Assembly: GCA_964494015.1 (NCBI GenBank) | Contig: CAZBQC010000018.1 | Span: forward strand, 1 to 18,920 | DNA length: 18,920 bases | Source of the DNA: CAZBQC01 sp964494015 | Lineage (GTDB): Bacteria > Bacillota_I > Bacilli_A > RF39 > UBA660 | Direction of reading: 5' to 3' | Shown: in pieces, positions 6,722 through 14,204 of the stretch | Numbering within the stretch: position 1 is the stretch's first letter | Layout of the letters: each line of letters begins with the position of its first letter | The notes under the pieces: generated by a model | What the model saw: the letters and a program-made list of their open reading frames with translations, nothing else | Told to the model about the DNA's origin: nothing | Database searches by the model: none | Made by a program: the position numbers and the translations under genes

Positions 6722-8984
6722 TTTTATCAACAATATTGTTTAAAACTTTTTTATCAATTTCTTCACTTACTAATTTTTCAATTTTTCTCGCACCAAATAT
6801 CTCATAATTGGACTTCTTAATAATTTCATTAATTAAATGGGAACTAATATCAACATTAATATTTTTAATTTTTAATACTGCTTCAATATCCTTAATTCTT
6901 TTAATAACAATTTTTTTGATAACCTTTTCATTCATTTTATTAAAAATCAAAACTTCTTTGATACGATTAATAAATTCAGTACCTAAAGCTTCTTTTAATT
7001 TACTGTGAATAAAATCATCATTCCCTTTACTAAATCCAAGATTATTTTGTGAAAAGCCAAGATTTGAAGTCATGATAATAATATTATTATCAAATCTTAC
7101 GATATTACCTCTTGAATCTTTGATTTTGCCTTCGTCGAGGATTTGTAGAAATAAATTAAGTATTCCTGAATTAGCTTTTTCAATTTCATCTAACAAAATA
7201 ATAGCATATGGATTATTCTTAACTTCTTCCAAGATATTTTTATTATCATTATAACCCACATAGCCAGGCGGAGAACCTAAAATTTTGCTAATCGTATGTT
7301 CTTCTTTAAATTCACTCATATCTAATCTAATTAAATCGTACCCTAATAATTTAGCATACTCTTTAGCTAAAAAGGTCTTACCTACTCCAGTAGCTCCCAC
7401 AAAAAGAAAAGAGTAGGGATTGCAATCCAGTTTTAGACAAAATTTAATCTTTTTGGTTACTTTGATTATTTCATGAATAACATTGTCCTGACCAATTACT
7501 TGGGATTTTAATTTTTTTTCAATTAAGTTAATTTTGCTGATACTTTCCTGATTTGTTTCATAGATGGGAATCTTAGTTTTATCTTTGATAACCTGAGCTA
7601 CCATCTCATCAGTCACCTTTTTTACTTTATTACTCTTTTTAAAAAGAATAGTATTAATTTTATTGTCGATCACCACTTCTTCTTTTTTTAAACCAATAGC
7701 TTTATCAAAATTATGACTAATAACATAGTTATTTTTTTCACTCATGATTAGTTGCTTCTTTTGTAATAATTGATCAAGTAAATTACTTTTTTTATCGTTT
7801 GCTACCGAGACTCTCGCACAAACTTCATCCAAAACATCGATCGATTTATCAGGCTGTTTACGATTGTAGATATATTTATCAGACATGTCGACGATAAAAT
7901 TTAAAGTTTCGTTGGTAATCTTGACATGATGATAAGCTTCATATATCGGTTTTAACTTTTCTAATATTTGATAAGTCTTATCGCGATTAGGTTCGTCGAT
8001 CTCAATCGGTTGAAATCTTCTTTCTAAAGCTTTATCTTCTAAAATAAATTTTTTATATTCTTCGGTAGTCGTAGCGCCAATTACGCGTAGTTTGTTTCGA
8101 GCTAGAGCCGGTTTTAAGATGTTAGATGCATCAATTGCTCCTTCAGCTCCACCAGCTCCAACCAAGGTATGAATCTCATCGATAAAAATAATTAACTCCT
8201 CATCACTTTCTACTTCTTTTAAAATTTTATTGACTCTCTCTTCGAATTCACCGCGATATTTAGTCCCAGCCACTAGACTGGCCATTGAAATAGAAATAAT
8301 CTTCTTCCCCTTTAATTTGCTGGGAACTGTTCCATTAACTAATCTTCTCGATAATTCTTCGACGATAGCTGTCTTTCCAACCCCAGCGTCCCCAAGTAGA
8401 ATGGGGTTGTTTTTCGTTCTTCTTAAGAGTATCTCGATCAAACGATTTATTTCTTCGTCTCTTCCGATAACTGGATCTAATTCGTTATCGAGAACTTTTT
8501 GATTTAAATCAATCCCAAATTCATAAACTAATAACTTTTTCTTACTTTTGCCCTTTTTCAGTAATTTATCAGAAAATTCAATATACAAACTATCTAAATC
8601 AATACTCATGGAAAGAAGAATCCTGATTGCTACACCCTCTCCTTCTTCCAACATCGATGTAAATAAGTTTTCAACAGTAATTTCTTTTTCATCCTTATCT
8701 TCGACATTGATTATCGAATTTTGAATAATTCTCTTTAATAATGGCGTATACAAAAAGTAGTTGTTAGTATCTATCCCAACTCCAATGGCATTGATTAATT
8801 CCTTTTTAAACAAATCATAAGTACACCCCATGCTGTTTAATTTTTTGGTAATTTCCATGTGTTTAATTTTTAAGATAGACAATAAAAAATGTTCACTTCC
8901 AACATAGGGATGTTTTAAGTTTATCATTTCCTTTTTAGCATTGATTAATACCTTCTGTGCTTCTTCACTAAATCTATATGACAT
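6702..8984 (-). CDS. clpC: ATP-dependent Clp protease ATPase subunit, ClpC type
   Basis: This 760-residue Hsp100 unfoldase feeds substrates to ClpP. Order: Clp N-domain (about 1-140); AAA1 with Walker A GDAGVGKT (198-205), Walker B ending D269-E270 and arginine pair at 322-323; a short middle domain with a UVR-like NFDKAIGLKKEE (425-436); AAA2 with Walker A GATGVGKT (530-537), Walker B IILLDE (595-600), an LGF loop (649-651) that could dock on ClpP, and sensor-2 GAR (731-733). It is shorter than the usual ClpC of about 810. GAGGAGATA precedes the ATG. No ctsR, mcsA or mcsB is adjacent and I see no CtsR or CIRCE operator upstream, so control differs from Bacillus. The gene sits between lysS and mrnC, as in Bacillus. 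Confidence 0.94.
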   Translation of the reverse strand: MSYRFSEEAQKVLINAKKEMINLKHPYVGSEHFLLSILKIKHMEITKKLNSMGCTYDLFKKELINAIGVGIDTNNYFLYTPLLKRIIQNSIINVEDKDEKEITVENLFTSMLEEGEGVAIRILLSMSIDLDSLYIEFSDKLLKKGKSKKKLLVYEFGIDLNQKVLDNELDPVIGRDEEINRLIEILLRRTKNNPILLGDAGVGKTAIVEELSRRLVNGTVPSKLKGKKIISISMASLVAGTKYRGEFEERVNKILKEVESDEELIIFIDEIHTLVGAGGAEGAIDASNILKPALARNKLRVIGATTTEEYKKFILEDKALERRFQPIEIDEPNRDKTYQILEKLKPIYEAYHHVKITNETLNFIVDMSDKYIYNRKQPDKSIDVLDEVCARVSVANDKKSNLLDQLLQKKQLIMSEKNNYVISHNFDKAIGLKKEEVVIDNKINTILFKKSNKVKKVTDEMVAQVIKDKTKIPIYETNQESISKINLIEKKLKSQVIGQDNVIHEIIKVTKKIKFCLKLDCNPYSFLFVGATGVGKTFLAKEYAKLLGYDLIRLDMSEFKEEHTISKILGSPPGYVGYNDNKNILEEVKNNPYAIILLDEIEKANSGILNLFLQILDEGKIKDSRGNIVRFDNNIIIMTSNLGFSQNNLGFSKGNDDFIHSKLKEALGTEFINRIKEVLIFNKMNEKVIKKIVIKRIKDIEAVLKIKNINVDISSHLINEIIKKSNYEIFGARKIEKLVSEEIDKKVLNNIVDKNVKQKA

Positions 8985-9046
8985 ATATTTATCTCCTCAA
9001 TATTAATATATGTATTATTGAAACTTTTATAAATATATGAACCGAC

Positions 9047-9077
9047 AAAAAAAGATTAACAGCAGCGTTAATTCTTT
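9047..9077 (-). terminator. Intrinsic terminator between the small membrane protein gene and clpC
   Basis: On the minus strand AAAGAAUUAAC pairs with GUUAAUCUUU (one bulge) around loop GCUGCU and is followed by a U-run. It ends the transcript of the 101-residue membrane protein, so clpC needs its own promoter in the 60 bases that follow; none of the candidates there is clear. Confidence 0.85.
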
Positions 9078-9107
9078 CTTTTTATAAAGATTAATGAACG
9101 ATAAAAT

Positions 9108-9413
9108 TTATCTTCTTATTTTTTTAATACTTGCAATAGGTTCTTTTTCATTTATTTTGTCAGTGTAATACCTATGCATCCCTAATACCCCTGATATTGA
9201 AAAAACAGTTCCAAGTCCACCGAAAAAAGCTATAGCAATTGTTGATATTACTTTTTCAGAGATTGTAGGAGCATTATTAATAACCGTCACGATCCCATCA
9301 GTTGTGAAACCCAAAGAAGTTAATGTCATTCCCCCGAAGAATATATCAAAAATATATTTACTAACTCTAAGGTTGCAAATTTCAGATTTTATATCCTCTC
9401 CATCTTCAATCAT
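9108..9413 (-). CDS. Small two-helix membrane protein, unknown function
   Basis: I do not recognise this 101-residue protein. An acidic N-terminus (MIEDGEDIKSE) leads to a hydrophobic segment at about 20-46, a short polar turn, a second at about 55-79, and a basic tail (KINEKEPIASIKKIRR). Both helices carry Gly-rich FFGG motifs (FFGGMTLTSLGF and FFGGLGTVFSISG), hinting at an internal repeat or tightly packed hairpin. AAGG lies 7 bases before the ATG. It has a strong promoter and its own terminator, so it is a separate one-gene transcript between the transporter and clpC. Confidence 0.75.
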   Translation of the reverse strand: MIEDGEDIKSEICNLRVSKYIFDIFFGGMTLTSLGFTTDGIVTVINNAPTISEKVISTIAIAFFGGLGTVFSISGVLGMHRYYTDKINEKEPIASIKKIRR

Positions 9414-9438
9414 TACAAGACCTTCTTTTATAGCGTAT

Positions 9439-9467
9439 ATTCTATACTAATTATATCATCTTGTCAA
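9439..9467 (-). promoter_or_regulatory. Promoter of the 101-residue membrane protein gene
   Basis: On the minus strand: consensus -35 TTGACA (9462-9467), 17-base spacer, -10 TAGAAT (9439-9444). A second TATAAT lies within the spacer. The strength is notable for a small unknown gene. Confidence 0.82.
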
Positions 9468-9474
9468 AATAAAC

Positions 9475-9508
9475 AAAAAAGATTCTTATCAAGAATCTTA
9501 ATTTTTTT
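9475..9508 (-). terminator. Intrinsic terminator of the transporter gene
   Basis: A perfect 9-bp hairpin, AAGATTCTT (9479-9487) with AAGAATCTT (9491-9499) and a 3-base loop, is followed on the minus strand by a U-run. A T-run at 9502-9508 makes it potentially bidirectional, but no plus-strand gene ends here. Confidence 0.9.
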
Positions 9509-9517
9509 AACATTTAA

Positions 9518-10912
9518 TTATAGAAGTGAAAGAATGATGAAGATAATAAACACTACTACTAGTAATTGTACTAAAAATCTCCAAACATTTTTTAACCATG
9601 TTTTATATGGAATTTCTAAATAGCTCAAGGTACATACTAGAACTACTCCAGTTGGAACTACTAACTGAGCAAAACCATACATTGATTGAGTAATAATCAT
9701 GACGATCGGATTTAACTCTTTATTATCTGCGATTTTTACTAAATATGGAACTATACCATTAATTGTATAGTACGACTCTCCATTAAATAGAGCAGCAATA
9801 AAGGCAGCAACTGAAGTCGTGACAATATTAAACCCTTTAGTTAAAGTAAGAATCGGTTTTAAAATCGTCAATACCACTGGATGAATCGTCACCATCATTA
9901 AAATTGAATAAATAAGTAACATTAGAATACATGGATAAACAAACTTTTTAGCACCATCTTTAAATGCTACAAAGATATCACTGATCTTTAATTTATAAAC
10001 TAATCCAACTACCAAGGAAGAAAGAAGTAAAACAGTAATTGCTTCAGCTTCAGTCCAACTTCCAAAAGCTTTAAGTTCCCCAATTAAATTTCCAAAGATT
10101 AAGAATTCACTACCCTTAAAATGGAATTTAGTAACATTATTATGAATATCAGTAAATAAATTTATTCCAAAAGCTCCCGACCAGTTCATAAATCCCATAA
10201 TCATAATAACTATTATTAAATCAATGATCACGATTAATGGCCATTTCATTTGCTGCTTTTCCATTTTTTCTGGTACTAAACTTTCGTTATGTAATTCTTT
10301 TTCTTTTTTATTTTTCTTCGTATAAATTATTAAATTGAAAGCAAGTAAGATAATACCCAAGACCAATAAAACTAATTTTGTCAATATCTCAGTTTTATAA
10401 CTGACCGTAGCTAGTGATGAATAAGTACTTAACAAGCTAGTATATGTCGCACCAATTAATCCTACGACATAAGAACCAATGATAGTTAAGGCTGCTACTA
10501 TTTTGTTAAAGCCCATTAATACTATTAGTGATGCAACTAATGGCAAGAAGAAGATAAGTGTCACATTAAATCCAACTACTGATACTAATGCCGACAAGAT
10601 GACAACTGTCAAGACTAAGAAAATACTTTCTTTTCCTTTAAATCCCTTAACAATTTTATCAAGGATATTGCGATAGGCACCAGTTTTTGCCAACACGCCA
10701 TAAAAGCCACCAACTGCTAGGATAAAGACAATGACTTGCCCAAAGTAGTATAAAGCTTGAACCGGATAACCGAAGAAATCAAATAATCCTGCCGGTTCTC
10801 TGGCTGCTGTAGTTATACCATCATTATAATAGGTAATTGGCAACAACCAAGTAAGTAACAATACCCCTATACTAGATAATAATAAGATTTTCAATAAATT
10901 GTGTTTTTTCAT
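9518..10912 (-). CDS. YfcC/DcuC-family membrane transporter
   Basis: This 464-residue polytopic protein has about 11-12 hydrophobic segments and one long charged cytoplasmic loop (about 205-230, KKNKKEKELHNE and on). Overall pattern, with ITYYNDGI and AREPAGLFDFFGYP after the first helix and the GxxxLFNGESYYTING region near the C-terminus, fits the YfcC/DcuC group of the ion-transporter superfamily. Members move C4-dicarboxylates, amino acids or related organic anions; the substrate cannot be read from the sequence. The ATG at 10910-10912 is preferred over upstream frames because GGAGGG lies 5 bases before it. It is a single-gene unit with an extended -10 promoter and a strong terminator, inserted between lysS and clpC. 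Confidence 0.78.
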   Translation of the reverse strand: MKKHNLLKILLLSSIGVLLLTWLLPITYYNDGITTAAREPAGLFDFFGYPVQALYYFGQVIVFILAVGGFYGVLAKTGAYRNILDKIVKGFKGKESIFLVLTVVILSALVSVVGFNVTLIFFLPLVASLIVLMGFNKIVAALTIIGSYVVGLIGATYTSLLSTYSSLATVSYKTEILTKLVLLVLGIILLAFNLIIYTKKNKKEKELHNESLVPEKMEKQQMKWPLIVIIDLIIVIMIMGFMNWSGAFGINLFTDIHNNVTKFHFKGSEFLIFGNLIGELKAFGSWTEAEAITVLLLSSLVVGLVYKLKISDIFVAFKDGAKKFVYPCILMLLIYSILMMVTIHPVVLTILKPILTLTKGFNIVTTSVAAFIAALFNGESYYTINGIVPYLVKIADNKELNPIVMIITQSMYGFAQLVVPTGVVLVCTLSYLEIPYKTWLKNVWRFLVQLLVVVFIIFIILSLL

Positions 10913-10931
10913 TTTAACCCTCCATAATTTA

Positions 10932-10940
10932 ATTATAACA
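10932..10940 (-). promoter_or_regulatory. Extended -10 promoter of the transporter gene
   Basis: TGTTATAAT on the minus strand, 19 bases before the ATG, predicts a leader of about 13 bases. The -35 region is weak. Confidence 0.55.
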
Positions 10941-10991
10941 ACTAAAATCAATTTTTAAAAGTTTTTTTTAATAATTTCACCAAAATAACAC

Positions 10992-12467
10992 TTATTCTTT
11001 ATCATTTGGTCGCATTAATGGAAATAATACCAAGTCCTTGACATTATCGACTCCCGTTATGACTTGTAAGAATCGATCAATTCCCATTCCCCATCCAGAA
11101 ATAGGAGGCATTCCCCATTCCATAGCTCCAATGTAATCCATATCCATGATCATGGCTTCTTTATCACCTTTTTTATTTAACTGCGATTGAACTTCCAAGC
11201 GATGAAGTTGCTCAACAGGATCGACAAGTTCCGAATAACCATTGACTATTTCAGCACCATTAATAACTAATTGAAAACGATCAGTCAATTTCTTGTTCTC
11301 ATCATTAGCACGTGCTAAAGGAGATAATTCAATTGGATGTTCAACGAGAAAAATCGGTTCAATCAAATTAGGTCGACCAACTTTTTTGTATAATAAATCC
11401 ACTAAATTACCAAAACCTAGTAAATTTATCTCCGTTTCGCTTTCTAATACAATATTCTTTTCATTTATTACTTGCAATAACTTTTCCTTCGTATCGTGTT
11501 CTTCGATATCGATATCAGTATATTTTTTAATTAGTTCACGAAAGGAAATTGTTTCCCATTTTTTTGATAAATCAATTTGTTTATCATTGATATTGATCAT
11601 TAAACTACCAAATAGTTTTTGAACGACATTTTTTAACATTCTCTCGATAAACTCCATGTTATCTCGATAATTGTAATAGCTACAATAACATTCTAACATC
11701 GTAAAATCTTGCAAATGGGTCGAATCCATTCCTTCATTTCTAAAACATCTAGCAAATTCAAATACTTTATTAAAACCACCAACGACAGCTCTTTTTAAAT
11801 AAGTCTCAGGGGCAATTCGTAAGTACACTTCTTGGTCCAAAGCATTGTGATAAGTTATAAAAGGTTTTGCTAAAGCACCTGACGGTTTATTGTTAAGAAT
11901 CGGCGTTTCAATTTCAAAATAATGTTGATCCTCAAGAAATCTTCGTAGCTCTTTAATAAAATTAGACTTTAAAATAAATCTATCTCTGGTATCTTCATTC
12001 ATGATTAAATCGACATATCTTTCACGATAACAAATCTCTGGATCAATTAAACCATGAAACTTTTCTGGTAAGGGTTTTAGAGCTTTTCCTAATAACTCAA
12101 AGGAATTGGCACGAATGGTCTTTTCACCAGTATGGGTAGTAAACATTTCTCCCTCGACACCAATAAAATCTCCAATGTCAAAATTATCTTTAAAAAATTC
12201 GTATTTCTCTTCACCGACCATATCAATTTTAATTGATATTTGAATCGAACCAAACATATCGCGGATCGTAAGAAAACTCAGCTTCCCCATCTTGCGCATT
12301 AGAACAATTCTTCCAGCTACTCTGATTCTGTTAGTACCATCTTCTAAATTTTTAACATCTTTTAATTCGTAATTAATCTCATACTTTTCCGGATATGGAT
12401 TACAAATCTTTTTAATTTCATCGACTTTAGTTCTTCTAACTAACTCTTGTTCACTAAACTCCCTCAC
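10992..12467 (-). CDS. lysS: Lysyl-tRNA synthetase, class II
   Basis: This 491-residue enzyme charges tRNA-Lys. The N-terminal OB-fold anticodon-binding domain spans about 45-150 (IRVAGRIVLMRKMGKLSFL). The class II core follows, with motif 2 around the FRNEG block (VFEFARCFRNEG) and motif 3 GWGMGIDRF (458-466). A GTG start at 12465-12467 was chosen because AGGAGG lies 6 bases upstream; the earlier ATG and TTG are upstream of or within that site. The 5' end overlaps the RDD gene by 14 bases, so translation is coupled. dusB-lysS proximity is conserved in Bacillus. No T-box is seen. Confidence 0.96.
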   Translation of the reverse strand: MREFSEQELVRRTKVDEIKKICNPYPEKYEINYELKDVKNLEDGTNRIRVAGRIVLMRKMGKLSFLTIRDMFGSIQISIKIDMVGEEKYEFFKDNFDIGDFIGVEGEMFTTHTGEKTIRANSFELLGKALKPLPEKFHGLIDPEICYRERYVDLIMNEDTRDRFILKSNFIKELRRFLEDQHYFEIETPILNNKPSGALAKPFITYHNALDQEVYLRIAPETYLKRAVVGGFNKVFEFARCFRNEGMDSTHLQDFTMLECYCSYYNYRDNMEFIERMLKNVVQKLFGSLMININDKQIDLSKKWETISFRELIKKYTDIDIEEHDTKEKLLQVINEKNIVLESETEINLLGFGNLVDLLYKKVGRPNLIEPIFLVEHPIELSPLARANDENKKLTDRFQLVINGAEIVNGYSELVDPVEQLHRLEVQSQLNKKGDKEAMIMDMDYIGAMEWGMPPISGWGMGIDRFLQVITGVDNVKDLVLFPLMRPNDKE

Positions 12468-13065
12468 GATTAACCTCCTCATCAATTATTACTTTGGTCT
12501 TAGTTATCAAATCATGCAATCCTCTTTTATCACTTCTAATTGCCACCATCAAAAAGATTCCTACCATAACTACACCCTGTACCAAGTAGACAATACTGTT
12601 AAATCCAATATATGTAGCTTTAGATAAAATTAAAATCATTACCATATCGACGGTACCAATTAATAAAGAATTAATGATCAGACTTCTAATCGCAAAATCA
12701 TTGGCAGTTAATTTAGAATCATCCTCTTTAACTACTTTTATCTTCATTAGTTTCTTACCAAAGGTCTGCCCATTGTTTTGGTATTGATAGATGATAAAGT
12801 AACCAATCATAATTATGTTTTTAATAATGTTAACGTATAAAGTTTCATATGAAATCTGATAAGATACCTCATTGCTTTGCTCAAGATACTCGTCATCAGA
12901 TATTTTTTTATCGTAGTAACTTTGATAAATTGATTCTCGCTCATTAGTTAACTCTTTAACTTTATCACTAGTTGGTATAACTGCACTAATCAGGCTTGTG
13001 ATTAAAGTAATTATTATCATATCGATAAAAAAGGCCGCTAATCTTTTAGCTGTTATTGATTTCAT
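12454..13065 (-). CDS. RDD-family membrane protein
   Basis: The 203-residue protein begins with the RDD-family pattern (RLAAFFIDMII, residues 8-18, with the Arg and Asp), then a helix to about 30, a charged loop of about 50 residues, a second helix near 90-105, the family block GQTFGKKLMKIKVV and further hydrophobic segments near 135-155 and 160-180. Some RDD proteins are cation antiporters; most are uncharacterised. ATG 13063-13065 was chosen for its GAGGA site. It overlaps dusB by 20 bases and lysS by 14, so the three genes form a tightly coupled operon. It is an insertion relative to the Bacillus dusB-lysS pair. Confidence 0.87.
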   Translation of the reverse strand: MKSITAKRLAAFFIDMIIITLITSLISAVIPTSDKVKELTNERESIYQSYYDKKISDDEYLEQSNEVSYQISYETLYVNIIKNIIMIGYFIIYQYQNNGQTFGKKLMKIKVVKEDDSKLTANDFAIRSLIINSLLIGTVDMVMILILSKATYIGFNSIVYLVQGVVMVGIFLMVAIRSDKRGLHDLITKTKVIIDEEVNREGV

Positions 13066-14053
13066 TTTTTTCCTCGTTTCCAAGATCAGATTTATAATCA
13101 TTCAGTATCTTTATTATATCATCAACTTTCGTTGTTTGATAGATTTTATTTTTAATTTCATTCGAATTCTTTAATCCTTTCAAATACCAGGCGACATGAT
13201 TTCTCATTTCTAAGGCTGTTTGCTTAGGACTTTTAATTTCTAATAAATATTTTAAATGTTTTAAACATAATTCAATCTTTTCTAAATTACTTGGATGATC
13301 GATAACCGTACCATCACTTAAATAGCAATCTATTTCTTTTATCAACCACGGATTTCCTAGAACAGCTCGTCCAATCATAATGGCATCACAACCAGTTTCA
13401 TCAATCATTCTTTTAGCATCATAAATATTCTTAATATCACCATTTCCAATCACTGGAATTTTAACAGCTTCTTTGACGACTTTGATAATCGACCAATCAG
13501 CTTTGCCACTATACCCCTGACTTCTCGTTCTGGGATGAACAGTAATGGCACTTGCCCCAGCTCTTTCACATATTTTAGCTACCTCGACAGCATTAATATT
13601 TTTATTATCCCAACCACTTCTAATTTTAACAGTGACAGGGACATTGACAGCTTTAACAACTTCACTAACGATTTTTTCTATCTTTTCAGGATTTTTTAAA
13701 AGAGCTGCCCCAGCTTGCGATTTAACAGCTACTTTAGGTACAGGACATCCTAAATTAATATCGATAATATCAGGTTTCATATTTTGACAAACATATTTGG
13801 CAGCTATTACGAAAGAACTAACATCGCTCCCAAAGATTTGTTGAGCAAGTGGACGCTCATAATCGGTCATTCGAAGCATATCGATTGTTTTTTTATTGTT
13901 ATAGAATATAGCTTTATCACTGACCATTTCAGCATAAATTAAACCAATACCCATTTCTTTAACAATACGACGAAAAGCCGAGTTACAAATCCCGGCCATT
14001 GGTGCTAAAACTATTCTGTTTTTAATATCAATATTACCTATTCTAAAAGACAT
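13046..14053 (-). CDS. dusB: tRNA-dihydrouridine synthase, DusB type
   Basis: This 335-residue FMN flavoenzyme reduces uridine to dihydrouridine in the tRNA D-arm. A TIM barrel is indicated by RIVLAPMAG (13-21), the active-site INLGCPVPK with catalytic Cys103, TVKIRSGW, ITVHPRTRSQGYSG and the phosphate-binding VIGNGDI and IMIGRAVLGNPW. A helical C-terminal domain follows. ATG 14051-14053 has AAAGGGTGA in front; a TTG six codons earlier would include that site. It heads the dusB-RDD-lysS operon, so tRNA modification and tRNA charging are cotranscribed. Confidence 0.95.
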   Translation of the reverse strand: MSFRIGNIDIKNRIVLAPMAGICNSAFRRIVKEMGIGLIYAEMVSDKAIFYNNKKTIDMLRMTDYERPLAQQIFGSDVSSFVIAAKYVCQNMKPDIIDINLGCPVPKVAVKSQAGAALLKNPEKIEKIVSEVVKAVNVPVTVKIRSGWDNKNINAVEVAKICERAGASAITVHPRTRSQGYSGKADWSIIKVVKEAVKIPVIGNGDIKNIYDAKRMIDETGCDAIMIGRAVLGNPWLIKEIDCYLSDGTVIDHPSNLEKIELCLKHLKYLLEIKSPKQTALEMRNHVAWYLKGLKNSNEIKNKIYQTTKVDDIIKILNDYKSDLGNEEKNEINNS

Positions 14054-14071
14054 ACTTTCACCCTTTGACAA

Positions 14072-14080
14072 ATTATATCA
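14072..14080 (-). promoter_or_regulatory. Extended -10 promoter of dusB-RDD-lysS
   Basis: TGATATAAT on the minus strand, 18 bases before the dusB ATG, predicts a very short leader of about 12 bases. No good -35 is visible. Confidence 0.6.
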
Positions 14081-14118
14081 TATAATTTAAAAATATAGAA
14101 GATATGACGGTTCCCTTA

Positions 14119-14138
14119 GTTGCGTGGTATTACGCAAC
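14119..14138. repeat. Isolated perfect inverted repeat upstream of dusB
   Basis: A 7-bp perfect inverted repeat, GTTGCGT - 6 bases - ACGCAAC, stands out by its G+C content in a very AT-rich 110-base gap between the metK terminator and the dusB promoter. No U-run follows on either strand, so it is not a terminator. It lies about 40 bases upstream of the dusB -10 and could be a protein-binding operator, or the stem of a small RNA. Function is unknown. Confidence 0.6.
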
Positions 14139-14176
14139 ACAACTTTGTAACATCTATTAATTATTAAATAATATTA

Positions 14177-14204
14177 TAAAAAGAAAGCATTATAAATACT
14201 TTCT
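14177..14204 (-). terminator. metK terminator containing the metK stop codon
   Basis: On the minus strand a 9-bp stem, AGAAAGUAU with AUGCUUUCU (one G-U), and a 5-base loop are followed by UUUUU. The metK TAA (14190-14192) lies inside the hairpin, so a terminating ribosome would sit on the terminator. Confidence 0.82.

Noticed and set aside
9047..9077. The hairpin upstream of clpC as a heat-shock operator (CIRCE or CtsR).
   Set aside because: The arms do not match TTAGCACTC/GAGTGCTAA or GGTCAAA heptads, and the following U-run shows it is a terminator.
10913..10951. A 13-residue N-terminal extension of the transporter.
   Set aside because: The extension runs through the promoter and lies before the GGAGGG site, which is well placed for the ATG at 10912.
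14095..14140. AAGGGAACCGTC upstream of dusB-lysS recalls the T-box AGGGUGGNACCGCG motif.
   Set aside because: The match is partial, the gap is too short for a full T-box with specifier loop, and no terminator/antiterminator pair follows.
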